From: Atrichornis clamosus | Lineage: Eukaryota > Chordata > Aves > Passeriformes > Menuridae | Assembly: GCA_013400975.1 (NCBI GenBank) | Contig: WBMZ01014177.1 | Location: 1-64,000, forward strand | Direction: 5' to 3' | DNA: 64,000 bases | Program-made: the position numbers and the translations under genes | Notes under the pieces: generated by a model | The model's database searches: none | Told to the model about the DNA's origin: nothing | Seen by the model: the letters and a program-made list of their open reading frames with translations, nothing else | Shown: positions 22,201 through 31,073 of the stretch, piece by piece | Numbering within the stretch: position 1 is the stretch's first letter | How the letters are laid out: every line of letters begins with the position of its first letter

Positions 22201-25014
22201 TCGGTACCAAAGAATAAATGACAAATTACAGAATCACAGAATGGTTTGGGCTGGAATGAAACTTATAGATCATTGAGTTTCAACCCCCCTGCCTTGGGCA
22301 GGGACACCTTCCACTAGACCAGTTTGCTCAGAGCCCCATCCAACCTGGTCTTGAACACTTCCAGGGATGGGACATCTGCAACTGCTCTGGGCAACCTGTT
22401 CCAGAGTCTCATCAAATGGCTGGTAATAAACAAAGCATACAAAGTCTTTCACTCTGTAACAGATAAATCACGACACTAAATGAAAACAGGCACTTCCCCC
22501 AATTTCAATTAGCATTAATTTGTTCTTAAATAAATGTAATCACAACAGAATCCCTAGGTATCATGAAATATATTTTATATATAAATTAATTTTATATCAA
22601 ATACATTTGATTAAAAATGCCCAAGGATACATTAAAATATTTTCCTGTGCAGGAAGCCTACGCTACAGGACAATAAAAATGCATGAAAGAAAACTCTATA
22701 TCCATTTCCAAACTCTTCTCACTGATCTTACTTGCAGTTTGGTCCTGAAAGAACGCAATCAGGTTCTCACTAAACGTTAACAGTAAACGTTCTCACTAAA
22801 TGTAAACATTATTTACTTGCAACAGAATTTTATCTCAAGATGTTTTTATATCATAAATCATTTACCTGCAAACAAAACTAAAAATTAAAGGTACATTAGT
22901 AATAACATAATAATAAGTTCATTCAAAAAACCAAAAACCTCAAAGAATTCACTCAGATGCTTACTTCGATCACACTCTTCAATTGCTCGGGCAGCTTGCG
23001 ATGGTTTTAGATATCTGACATAGCCCAAACCTTTACTTTCTCCAGTAGTCTTGTTTTTAATAATGCTGCAATATTCAATGTCTCCATACATCTAGAACAA
23101 TTAAAAAACACATTAATTTCCAATATTTGAAAATGCATAACAGTTCCATGTGCTAAGACCTTCCAATAAATTAAGAAAAAGGCATTTTAAAATAACAGTT
23201 AACAAACAGCAAATCAGTACCTTAAACTTCTCTCGTAGATCCTCCTCTGTGTATGTTTTTGGTATCATAACAAAGATTCGTGTAAGCTCCTCGTCTTCAA
23301 CATCTCGGTGGCTTCCAGAAGCTCTTGACTGTGCAATAAACACCTAATGAAATAATTACATAGACAGTAATTATTGGCAAAAGGGTTTAAAACACATATC
23401 AACACGCAAATAAAACAGTTTAACAATATTTGTATTTATTATCCACATAAGCTAGCCTTCTTAATACGGTAAAAGAAGAACATCTGTGATCAATTGTTAC
23501 AAAAGGCCTACAGATATAATACACCCCAAATAGTTTACCCAAAGAGGACAGGGGCCAGCAGAAGTTCTTACCGGGGATAAGGAGGAAGGGTGACAAATAC
23601 CACTGCTGATTCAGCAGCACTGTCAGTGTCATCAGTGACATGTGAGGTAGCAAAGAATGCAGTATTGTGACAGGCCTAGTACAGCAGTAGTGACAAGAAA
23701 TAAGCAAGTAAACAAACAAAAAAGCCTAGCAGCTTAATAAAACCTTGCTACTGTAGTTCACTGCTCATCTGGGCCACAGTTTGCTGGTCTAGTGGTCTAT
23801 GAAGGATCATAACTTCTCATATATGTTACTGTTAAAAATTTTTTTAATTATTGAGATTAATTTCATCTCAGAAGTGCACACCAGAAGACAACCAGCAAAA
23901 AAAGCCTAAGTAAACCACAGAAAAAAACGAAGAAAGAAACAAAACCAAAACAACCACGTAAGAAACACACGATTTTCAAAGTAAGCCTCTTACACAAAAG
24001 TAGCAACTGATTTCACACAGTTCTTAATTTATTTTTCTAGTCGTGCAAGGCATTAAAGAATACAATTCTCATCTTTTGGCATCTGCTGGCAAGGGGTTAA
24101 AAAATACAATTCTCATCTTTTGGCATCTGCTGGCAAGGGGTTAAAAAATACAATTCTCATCTTTTGGCATCTGCTCGCAAGTTCTTCAGGTAAGATTTTA
24201 CTGACTCAACTGCATTTTCAAATGAAACACATGGCATCTCCTTTCACTGTTTAAACTTATTCATACCTTCTTAGTACTTGGTGAATGGGAAAACAAATCA
24301 GGAAGCTGAAAGCTGCCTGCCAGTTCCATAGATTTAAAAAAAAAAGTTGTGAAATGTGTTTAAAAGCCACAAACCCAATATAAAACGTACTTACAAGACA
24401 GTTCTATTTACTCACATCTGTCTTGCTTAAAACACTTAAAATAATCTTTGTCCTAAAGGCTCCCTCACTTCCAGGCACAGCATTTTCCGCAGGCCTGATG
24501 CGGCTCAGGCCACACGTGGGCACCTCAGGAGCGGGTGGGACCGGCCGCAGCCGCCTCTGACCGGGAGGTGCCCGCGCCAGCCCGGGCAGGGCGAGCAGGC
24601 CCGGGCAGCGAGGCGGCCGCTCCAGGCGGGCCTCCGCCGCCGCCCGGCCCGCCAGGAGCTCCAGCCGCCCCTGCGCAGCCCGACAGTCCCTCCGAGCAGC
24701 ACAGCGCTCCGCCCGGGCCCGCTCCCCGGCCCTACCTTGATGGGCTTGCCGTCGGGGAGCAGGCTGCGGCCGTGCATCTCCTCCATGGCTCGGCAGGCCT
24801 GCGAGCTGCGGGCGAACTTGATGAAGGCGATGCCGCGGGACTCATTGGTACGCCTGTCCCGCAGAAGCCAGATGTTCTGGATGTCCCCGAAGGGGGAGAA
24901 GCGCTCCCGGATCAGCGCCTCCCCGGTGTCCTTGCCCAGCACCACGAAGACCCGGCTGTTGGGCGGCTCGTCCAGGCACTCGGCCGAGAGGCGGAAGCCG
25001 CTGCTCTCCTCCAT
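16043..25014 (-). CDS. RBM45: RBM45, RNA-binding motif protein 45 (nine coding exons, complete)
   Basis: RBM45 (also DRB1) is a four-RRM protein that binds GAC-containing RNA and self-associates. It is known from neural development and from inclusions in ALS/FTLD, and shuttles but is mainly nuclear. The nine exons join with matching phases: 25014-24736, 23343-23221, 23091-22965, 21237-21127, 20793-20614, 19719-19590, 18223-18127, 17779-17613, 16235-16043. That gives 1,407 nt and 468 residues, close to the ~475 of mammals. RNP2/RNP1 pairs are [14 protein letters not shown] (residues 22-27, 60-67), [14 protein letters not shown] (116-121, 154-161), LSVVSR/SGYAVIQY (237-242, 273-280) and [13 protein letters not shown] (386-390, 419-426). 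The C-terminus NKRQRTY holds the nuclear-localisation basic cluster. The start is the first ATG in frame; the codons before it contain only a GTG. All introns are GT-AG. Confidence 0.96.
17613..17779 (-). CDS. RBM45: RBM45 coding exon 8 (residues 350-404, RRM4 start)
   Basis: The acceptor is TTTCAG|CAA and the donor TTCTG|GTAAGA, phase 2. It contains [20 protein letters not shown], the start of RRM4. Confidence 0.95.
18127..18223 (-). CDS. RBM45: RBM45 coding exon 7 (residues 317-349)
   Basis: The acceptor is CTTGCAG|C and the donor CCTCCT|GTAAGT. It encodes [16 protein letters not shown], the region between RRM3 and RRM4 associated with self-assembly in the mammalian protein. It contains several CpG codons. 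Confidence 0.92.
18423..18458. repeat. 18-bp tandem duplication
   Basis: AATGAACATTGGGTTT plus two bases is repeated once with an 18-bp period, in RBM45 intron 6, about 100 bp from the solo LTR. Confidence 0.7.
18555..19035 (+). mobile_element. solo LTR of an endogenous retrovirus with 6-bp target duplication
   Basis: The LTR occupies 18,561-19,029 (469 bp), begins TGTGG and ends GACA, and is flanked on both sides by AAACTA (18,555-18,560 and 19,030-19,035). A TATA-like CATAAAAAG lies at 18,732-18,740 and AATAAA at 18,771-18,776, in the right order for U3-R-U5 on the plus strand. A 6-bp duplication is typical of alpha/beta-retrovirus-like (ERVK-type) elements. No internal viral genes remain, so LTR-LTR recombination has removed them. 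It sits in RBM45 intron 6, antisense to the gene. The intact duplication and clear signals suggest a fairly recent insertion. Confidence 0.85.
19590..19719 (-). CDS. RBM45: RBM45 coding exon 6 (residues 274-316, RRM3 end)
   Basis: The acceptor is TTTGCAG|GA and the donor CAGA|GTAAGT. It encodes [20 protein letters not shown] and the PPGNRL turn of RRM3, which matches RBM45. It is too short in open frame to be conspicuous by length alone. Confidence 0.93.
20614..20793 (-). CDS. RBM45: RBM45 coding exon 5 (residues 214-273, RRM3 start)
   Basis: The acceptor TTGAG|GT is the only nearby AG that restores the frame. The donor is AGTG|GTAAGT. It holds [11 protein letters not shown] and the [14 protein letters not shown] region of RRM3. 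The first few residues are the least certain part of the model. Confidence 0.93.
21127..21237 (-). CDS. RBM45: RBM45 coding exon 4 (residues 177-213, linker)
   Basis: The acceptor is CTTGCAG|GC and the donor TTTT|GTAAGT. It encodes the [15 protein letters not shown] linker after RRM2, followed by a Tyr/Asn-rich segment. Confidence 0.94.
21481..21662 (+). mobile_element. CR1 LINE 3'-end fragment
   Basis: It carries the characteristic CR1 3' UTR words in sense orientation: CAGGTTGCCCAGA, the GATGACCTCCAGAGGTCCCT segment, then CAACTTCAACCATTCTGTA at the end. It is 5'-truncated, as is usual for CR1, and lies in RBM45 intron 3. Confidence 0.85.
22228..22420 (-). mobile_element. CR1 LINE 3'-end fragment, inverted relative to the previous one
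   Basis: Read on the minus strand it ends with the CR1 3' terminus (AACCATTCTGTGATTCTGT). Before that come the CAGGGACACC-type and CACTTCCAGGGATGG-type words in reverse complement. It overlaps the same consensus segment as the copy at 21.5 kb, 570 bp away in opposite orientation, in RBM45 intron 3. Confidence 0.88.
22965..23091 (-). CDS. RBM45: RBM45 coding exon 3 (residues 135-176, RRM2 core)
   Basis: The acceptor is TCTAG|ATG and the donor CGAA|GTAAGC, leaving phase 1. It contains [13 protein letters not shown] and RNP1 KGLGYVRY. The first codon reads Met where mammalian RBM45 has Val (from memory). Confidence 0.95.
23221..23343 (-). CDS. RBM45: RBM45 coding exon 2 (residues 94-134)
   Basis: The acceptor is TTAG|GTG and the donor AAG|GTACTG; phase 0 at both ends, 41 codons. 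It begins [20 protein letters not shown], the linker into RRM2, and carries RRM2 RNP2. Confidence 0.96.
24045..24176. repeat. three tandem copies of a 44-bp unit
   Basis: Units start at 24,045, 24,089 and 24,133, each beginning GCAAGG and containing ATACAATTCTCATCTTTTGG. Copies 2 and 3 are nearly identical; copy 1 differs in a few bases. It lies in RBM45 intron 1. Confidence 0.9.
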
Positions 25015-25255
25015 CGCGGGGCCAGCGAGCAGCTCAGACACCTCTCAGGGCTCAGCAAGGAAGTGCCGCAGCGCCTTTTCCGCTGGGGACACACCGCGCC
25101 CTCCCCTTCCGCCACCTCTTCCTCCGCGCCGGCCGCGCCCCTCCCTCCCGCCCGCCCGCGCCGCTCTGCGCCGCTCTGCGCCGGGCGGCACCGCAGGGAC
25201 CCTGCGGCTCGGGGATGTCTTGGGGGACGGAGGTCGGGCTGCGCGCGTTCTTCCT
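24490..25255 (-). promoter_or_regulatory. RBM45: RBM45 CpG-island promoter
   Basis: The CpG-dense block covers RBM45 exon 1 and about 240 bp upstream, with no TATA box. On the minus strand a CACTTCC ETS-type motif lies about 40-50 bp before the ATG, common in housekeeping promoters. Transcription presumably starts in the interval 25,020-25,250; no exact start can be read. Confidence 0.6.
24736..25014 (-). CDS. RBM45: RBM45 coding exon 1 (residues 1-93, RRM1)
   Basis: It begins at ATG (minus strand 25,014) and ends ...KPIK at an AAG|GTAGGG donor, phase 0. It holds nearly all of RRM1, including the conserved run [13 protein letters not shown]. It lies in a CpG island. Confidence 0.96.
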
Positions 25256-25259
25256 GTTA

Positions 25260-27830
25260 CTTTTCACAAGCACATTCAATAGGAAGAAATCCTCCCTCTC
25301 TTTTCTATAAAAAGATGCCGTTGTGAAGGACGTGATAACTGACCAACGTTTTCTACTTTTTCAATAGATCTAAATGGGTTATGTTGAAAAAAAGCAAGAT
25401 GATCTTTATTCAGAAATATTCTCAGTGCCACACGGTTGAAAAAGATGGAAAGCACAAGACAGGACCAAATTTTGGGGTTTATTTGGCTGTACAACAGGAC
25501 AAGCTGCAGGATTTTCTTACTCAGATGCAAACAAAAAGGCAAAACTAAAGTGTGGTGTTGAAGAGAACATATATAAAAAAAAAAAGCTTTTTCTTTGGAG
25601 GTATGATAGAAAGTCTTAAAAGTATTTACTATCGAAACTGTCTACTTGGCATTACTAAGATGAACCTGAACTACATTTCCAGAAACAAAAATTCTCATTC
25701 CCTGTATTAAAATATTGGTAAAACTTCCAATAATCAGTACACCAGGTCAGAAGGTTTATAGCTTTTCCAGAACACTGTAGTACCAATGGGCAGATTTTAA
25801 TTTCTGTTTCTGGAGAGCTTTTAGATTTTGTTTGCTGGTCACTACCCTCTGCTGGCATCGTGGTGTGCTGCACTTGTTTTGCTTGTCTAAATACCATCCC
25901 CTACTTGTACACTATGACTTTCGAGGCTTTTTGTGTTTTTCACAGACACAGTCTTGAAAAGCAGTGAAACTTCTAAAAGGGAAAGTATTCTGTGTGGGTT
26001 TCATTGTTTTTATTTATGTTTTTGAATATAAATCATATTATTTGATTGAAGTTATTAATTACAAATACAGTCCTCTGTCCCGTGGTTTGTGTTTTTTCTG
26101 GTTACTAAAGTGCTTTAGAATTGGATGGCTTATTTTTCTGTGACTTCTAAGAAATGCTTTGTGACATTCACTGGAATTTCCTTCTCACGAAATATAATCA
26201 GCATTGTATTAACTAATTTTTCCCATTAAAATTGTAGTGAACAAATCAGAGGTGTTAGTACAAGTTTTTAAAAGAAAGCCAACAAAGTGATATCTAAATT
26301 CACTTAGACAATGGAAAGAGTCATGTCTGGAGGACAGCAGAGGAATGTGAACTTCTCATTACAGATATTGCTGTAGTCCTCAGTACAAGAGTAGGCTTGT
26401 GTTGACAGAGACAGGTTTTAGCAGGTTTGGAAGGAAATAATAACGGTTTTTCAGCTACTGTCAAGAGATTCCAGGAACTGGCTATTGACAACCCTTTTTC
26501 TAATGCCCTTCAATGGAGCACAGCCTTGATGAATTTTGTGTCAATCTGCAGATGCTCCAAAAATGGATCCAGATTTGGATCTTCTGGATATTGGAATTAC
26601 AAAGATACATGGGTTTAAAGCAGTAAGTAGTTGTATGTGAAATAGTGCAAAGAACTGCAATTCTCTGTGATGCAAAAAGGACTTATGTTTTGCCTATTAA
26701 GTGACACAAAGTATAGCTTGTGCATTTTATATTATACATCATGTATGCTCCCATTTTTCTGGATTCTACATGGACTACTTCCCCCTTTCAGACTGTTTAG
26801 ACAAATAAAGCATCTCCCCCAATGACAAAGTTTTCCTCAAGCGGTTTTCCCAATTTCAATCTCTTTCTGAACAGAGAAACACACTCCACCTGAGAAACGC
26901 CCCGACGTTTCTCCTTGTGATTCTTTTAGGGCACCTCTGGGCATCTCTGTATGTTGTACCCAAGGAAACCAGGCACGACTGGCTAAAGTCTGCCTTGTTG
27001 GTGGAGTTGGCAGGTGCATCCGTGCCAACAAAAGGTACTTCATAGCTCAGATGCATCAGATATAAGCTACCTGTACCTCACTGCAGCATACCTATAGAAT
27101 TACAAAGGCAGCACAATCCCATGGCATTGACAAAATTCATTTTCCTTCTTTTGCCCTCCCACAAAAGGCTGAAATATCTCAGGCCAACACATGAGGCTGC
27201 AGCCCAGTATGCAGCGTGCTTGGTTAAGTCATCCTGACAACAGAGGTATGATGCCAGAACAGAGAGAGACCCCAGTTTTCTATTAAGATCTGTCAGTGCA
27301 CACCAGACCAGGCTTCTAAACCAAGTTTTATCCTGACAGCATGTCCAAAGCCTGTGCAAGTTACAGAACAGTCAAACCGCTGTGATCATCTTTATCACAT
27401 TCCATTTTTACACAGATTTCAGGTTCCACAGTTCTTTACAATTAAACTGTTATAGTAAATTATTCACTGTATATTTTATGCAATGGAGACAAGTACAGTT
27501 TTACTTTCTCCAGTCTTGACTATTTTGAGAGATTGTTAATATGCAGATTTCTGATGTAATCAAATGCCATGCATAAAATCCCAGCAAATAAACTAAAGAT
27601 GCTACAAGACATAGATGGACCTTGTTTATACCTAGGCTTACAGAAACACTAAGGTGCTTTACTTGTTTACATACAGAACTGCTACACAGTAGCCATTTTG
27701 TAGTAAACACTGGCGTGAGTGCTCAAACCAAGACTTAACGACAGTGAAATGGTAAAAATTACTTGCATACAATTATTTCGCACCCAAGGTCCTCGCTTGA
27801 GAGCTGGACTGGCTTCCAGAAGCTCATGCG
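25260..27830. other. AT-rich spacer between RBM45 and PDE11A
   Basis: No exon or RNA gene was recognised. A CTCF-like CCCTCTGCTGG motif lies at 25,845-25,855. The open frames here are short and unrelated to known proteins. Confidence 0.5.
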
Positions 27831-30215
27831 ATTTCTTTGTGCAAACGCAGCGTTTGTGCCAGCGCTGCAAAATCGCAAATGCAGCTCGGTCTCGGGGCAG
27901 CACCGCCGGGGGTGGCTCAGCGGCCGTGCCGGGGGAGGGGAGGGGGCCCCGGGAGCGCGGCGTCCCGCCAGCGCGGCCGCCAGCGGCGCTGTGACAGGCG
28001 CGGCTCAGCCCGAGGGGCTGCGCCCGCTGCCGCCTGTGAAACCCGTCTGCGTCACAGCGCCGGCAGCGCTCTCGCCAAGGCATAAAGAACCTCGCCCTCG
28101 CCGAGATACGCTGCCATTTCATGCCCAAGCTACCTGTACGGAAAGAGCTCGGCTTCTTTAGAAGTGCGAGCAGCTCGGGGACGACCCCCTAGAGTGTGTC
28201 CTCCAACCTCCCCGCTTTCCGCCCCCTCGCCCCGCACGCCGCTCCCCCCGCAGCCCACTGGCCGCGGGTTCTGCAGCCGGGTGCCCCCCGCAAGTCAAAG
28301 CGGCACGGTGCGGCTCGAAACGCGTCGTCCGTCGAGTACCGGGGGCTGCTGCCGGGGACGACGCCCCCGCCCCGACTGCTCGCGCGCCTGCGCGACGCCC
28401 CCGCCTGCCCTATTGCCGATGTGTGCCGTCGGCGGCGGGTTTATCAATGGAGAGCGCGTCCTCCTGCGGCAGCATCCCTGCGCGGCGGGGACAGCCGGCG
28501 AGTTGTACAAAACCCCGCCGAGAGCGGGGGGCGAGCACGGAGCCTCAGCGGGCCGTGATCAGCGGCTGTGAGGGAGTTACTGCTCAGCCGGCAACAGCGC
28601 GGGCGCCGAGCCTAGGAGCAGAAATCCTTTGTCTGTGGCTTCCTAAGCAGTCTCCGAGCTGCGGAAGTCGCAGCGTCTGCACGGAGCCCCTGAGGGTCAC
28701 TCCTACTGCCGCGGGAGAAGCGGCAGTCCCCCGGGACACACACGTAGCCCTTCCTCCCCGCCTGACACCCGCGCACCCGCCTGCGCTATCGACACGTGTC
28801 CCAAAAGCGCTCCCTCTCCTTGCAAGCACTGCCCGGACCCCGCGCCGTAAGGGGCTGCGGCAGGGACAGGGTCCCCGGCAGGTCGGAATCTCGTTTGGTT
28901 GAAGATTTGCCCGTGTGTTTTCCCAGACACCCGAACTCCCATTCATGAATTTCTGAAGCCGTCTTCATTCAGTCTTTGCTGAGCGCATGAAAGACATTTT
29001 CACGTGTTAAGATCCCTGACTGTTTTTTCAATCGCGTATGCGTAGGCATTGATTTAGCAATGAAAAGTGCGCCACGTGCGCATAAAAATAACCCCGGCCC
29101 GTTTGTCGGCGGTGGATGGGGTCGGTTTCCATCTGGCAGCCGGTGATGCCCAAACGGACACCCAGGAGCGCCTCGGCGCGCCCGCTCCCTCCGAGCTGCC
29201 CTGCGGGAAAGCGGCTTTCGGCAGAAAGCCCTGGGCGGCTCCGGGCGGGCACGGCTCGCTGTGCCCTTCGCAGCCCGCGCCGGGTGGGAAGCGCCGCGGG
29301 AGCGGTGCGCGCCGGGCAAAGCCGGGTCTCCGCACGGCTGAGACGGTACGCAAATCAACTCAGTGATTCAAGAAACGGAATTCACTCGAGATTCTTCCGT
29401 TTTTCTGCCTGTCTCCTGCAGTACGGAAGCAGCTCAAATAATGCTATAAATGAGAGCTCTTTAACGGGAGCGCTCCCATTCCCTCTCGCCGCCTCTCCCG
29501 CGGACCGCGGCCGGGAGCCGCGGCCGGGTTCATCCCTTCCCCGAACACGCATCACAGACAAAAGACCCCTCCCTTTCCCCCCGCACACGCCCCCCGATGT
29601 TGTTGAATGAAGCTCCCTAGCACAGCTCTCCGCTGTCGGGGGTCCTCCCGCTGGGGGACCCTGCGCACCCCGCCCGCAGTGCTGAGGCGGCTGCCCCCAG
29701 GCGGGAGGCAGTGCCTCCCCACCCGCAGCGGGGTTTGCCAGCCCTCCCTCCTCCCTGCCTGCCCCCCCCCACTCGGCTCACGCGTCCTCCCCTCCCTCCT
29801 TCTCAGTGGTCTGCCGGCTGGCTTACGCAGCAGCCGCCGCCAGCACTGACAGCACTTGGCAGAAGGGGTTTACCCGAGCGCTCCAGGAGCATCTCCAGAG
29901 GCGCGGCGGCAGCGCCTGCCCGACTCATCAGCGGAGGGGTCCAGAACCGGGAACCGTGGCCAGAGCCGGAGAAAGGCTGAAAGCCGGGAAGCAGAAAGAA
30001 ATACTTAGAAAATTACGAATACTACTACTACAAATAATAAAGAGTGGTGGGCAGGAAAAGGAGGTCGCGGGGGAAAGCAGAGGGCGAGAAGAAGGCGCGG
30101 CCCTGAGGAAGGGCCCGGGCAAGGGGCACAAGCGGCCCCTCACCGGGGCTGCCGACAGCCCCCCGTGCCCCGGGGCGGCAGTCGGGGCGACAGCAGCACG
30201 TGGTGCCGGCGGGGC

Positions 30216-30245
30216 ATGGCCACCGCGGGAGCTCCCGCGGCCTGA
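30216..30245 (+). promoter_or_regulatory. PDE11A: upstream ORF (9 codons) before PDE11A
   Basis: ATG at 30,216, in a good context (G at -3 and +4), opens a 9-codon frame ending TGA at 30,243-30,245. That is 21 nt before the main ATG and in another frame. If the transcript starts upstream, this could damp translation of the main protein. Confidence 0.45.
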
Positions 30246-30266
30246 GCCGCCCCCGCCGCCGGCACC

Positions 30267-31073
30267 ATGGCAGCCGACGGGGATGCCGGCCTCGACGTGG
30301 CGGCAGTGGAAAGTTTCCTAGAGAGGCACCCGGAGCTGGTGGAGAAGTGGCTGAAGAGGAAGAACTCGCTTCCTAAAGCGCCTGCCGTCCCCGCCGCCCC
30401 CGCTGCCGGCCCGTCGGAGGAGCGGCGCAGCAGCGACGGCCCCGGCGGCGGCTGGGGGAGCTCGGGCGGCCCCGGCGGTCCCGGCCCCGGGGGGCTGCAG
30501 CGCCGAGCGTCCCAGAAGGAGCTGCGGAAGAGCTTCGCCCGCTCCAAGGCTATCCATGTCAACCTCACCTACGACGAGCATGTGCACGCCCGGGCGCAGG
30601 AGCCGCTGAGCAGCGTGCGGCGGCGGGCGCTGCTGCGGAAGGCCAGCTCCTTGCCCCCCACCACTGCCCACATCCTCAGCGCCCTGCTGGAGTCCCGCGT
30701 CAGCCTGCCCCAGTACCCCCCCACCGCCCTGGACTACAAGCGCTACCTCAAGGAGCACAACGAGCGTCAGTTCTTCCTGGAACTCGTCAAGGACATCTCT
30801 AATGACCTGGACCTCATCAGCCTCAGCTACAAGATCCTCATCTTCGTCTGCCTCATGGTGGATGCGGACCGGGGATCCCTCTTCCTCGTGGAGGGGACCG
30901 CCGCCGGCAAGAAGACCCTGGTGTCCAAGTTCTTCGACGTGCACGCCGGCACCCCGCTGCTGCCCTGCGGCTCCACCGAGAACAGCAACGAGGTGCAGGT
31001 GCCCTGGGGCAAGGGCATCATCGGCTACGTGGCGGAGCACGGAGAGACGGTCAACATTCCCGACGCCTACCAG
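30267..31073 (+). CDS. PDE11A: PDE11A exon 1 coding part (residues 1-269)
   Basis: It runs from ATG to ...VNIPDAYQ with a CAG|GTAGGG donor, phase 0. It is very GC-rich. It carries the long-isoform N-terminus, both PKA-type sites and the first half of GAF-A. The frame stays open past the donor to about 31,274, but the protein similarity stops at the splice site. Confidence 0.95.

Noticed and set aside
25015..25041. Possible upstream RBM45 start nine codons before the ATG
   Set aside because: The codon is GTG, not ATG, and the ATG at 25,014 gives the length expected for the family.
24535..25326. 263-codon plus-strand frame opposite RBM45 exon 1
   Set aside because: It is a Pro/Ala/Gly-rich shadow of the CpG island and RBM45 exon 1, with no independent similarity.
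27682..30143. Many overlapping open frames of 70-170 codons on both strands
   Set aside because: These are artefacts of CpG-rich, stop-poor DNA upstream of PDE11A. They are low-complexity Pro/Arg/Ala translations with no conserved motif.
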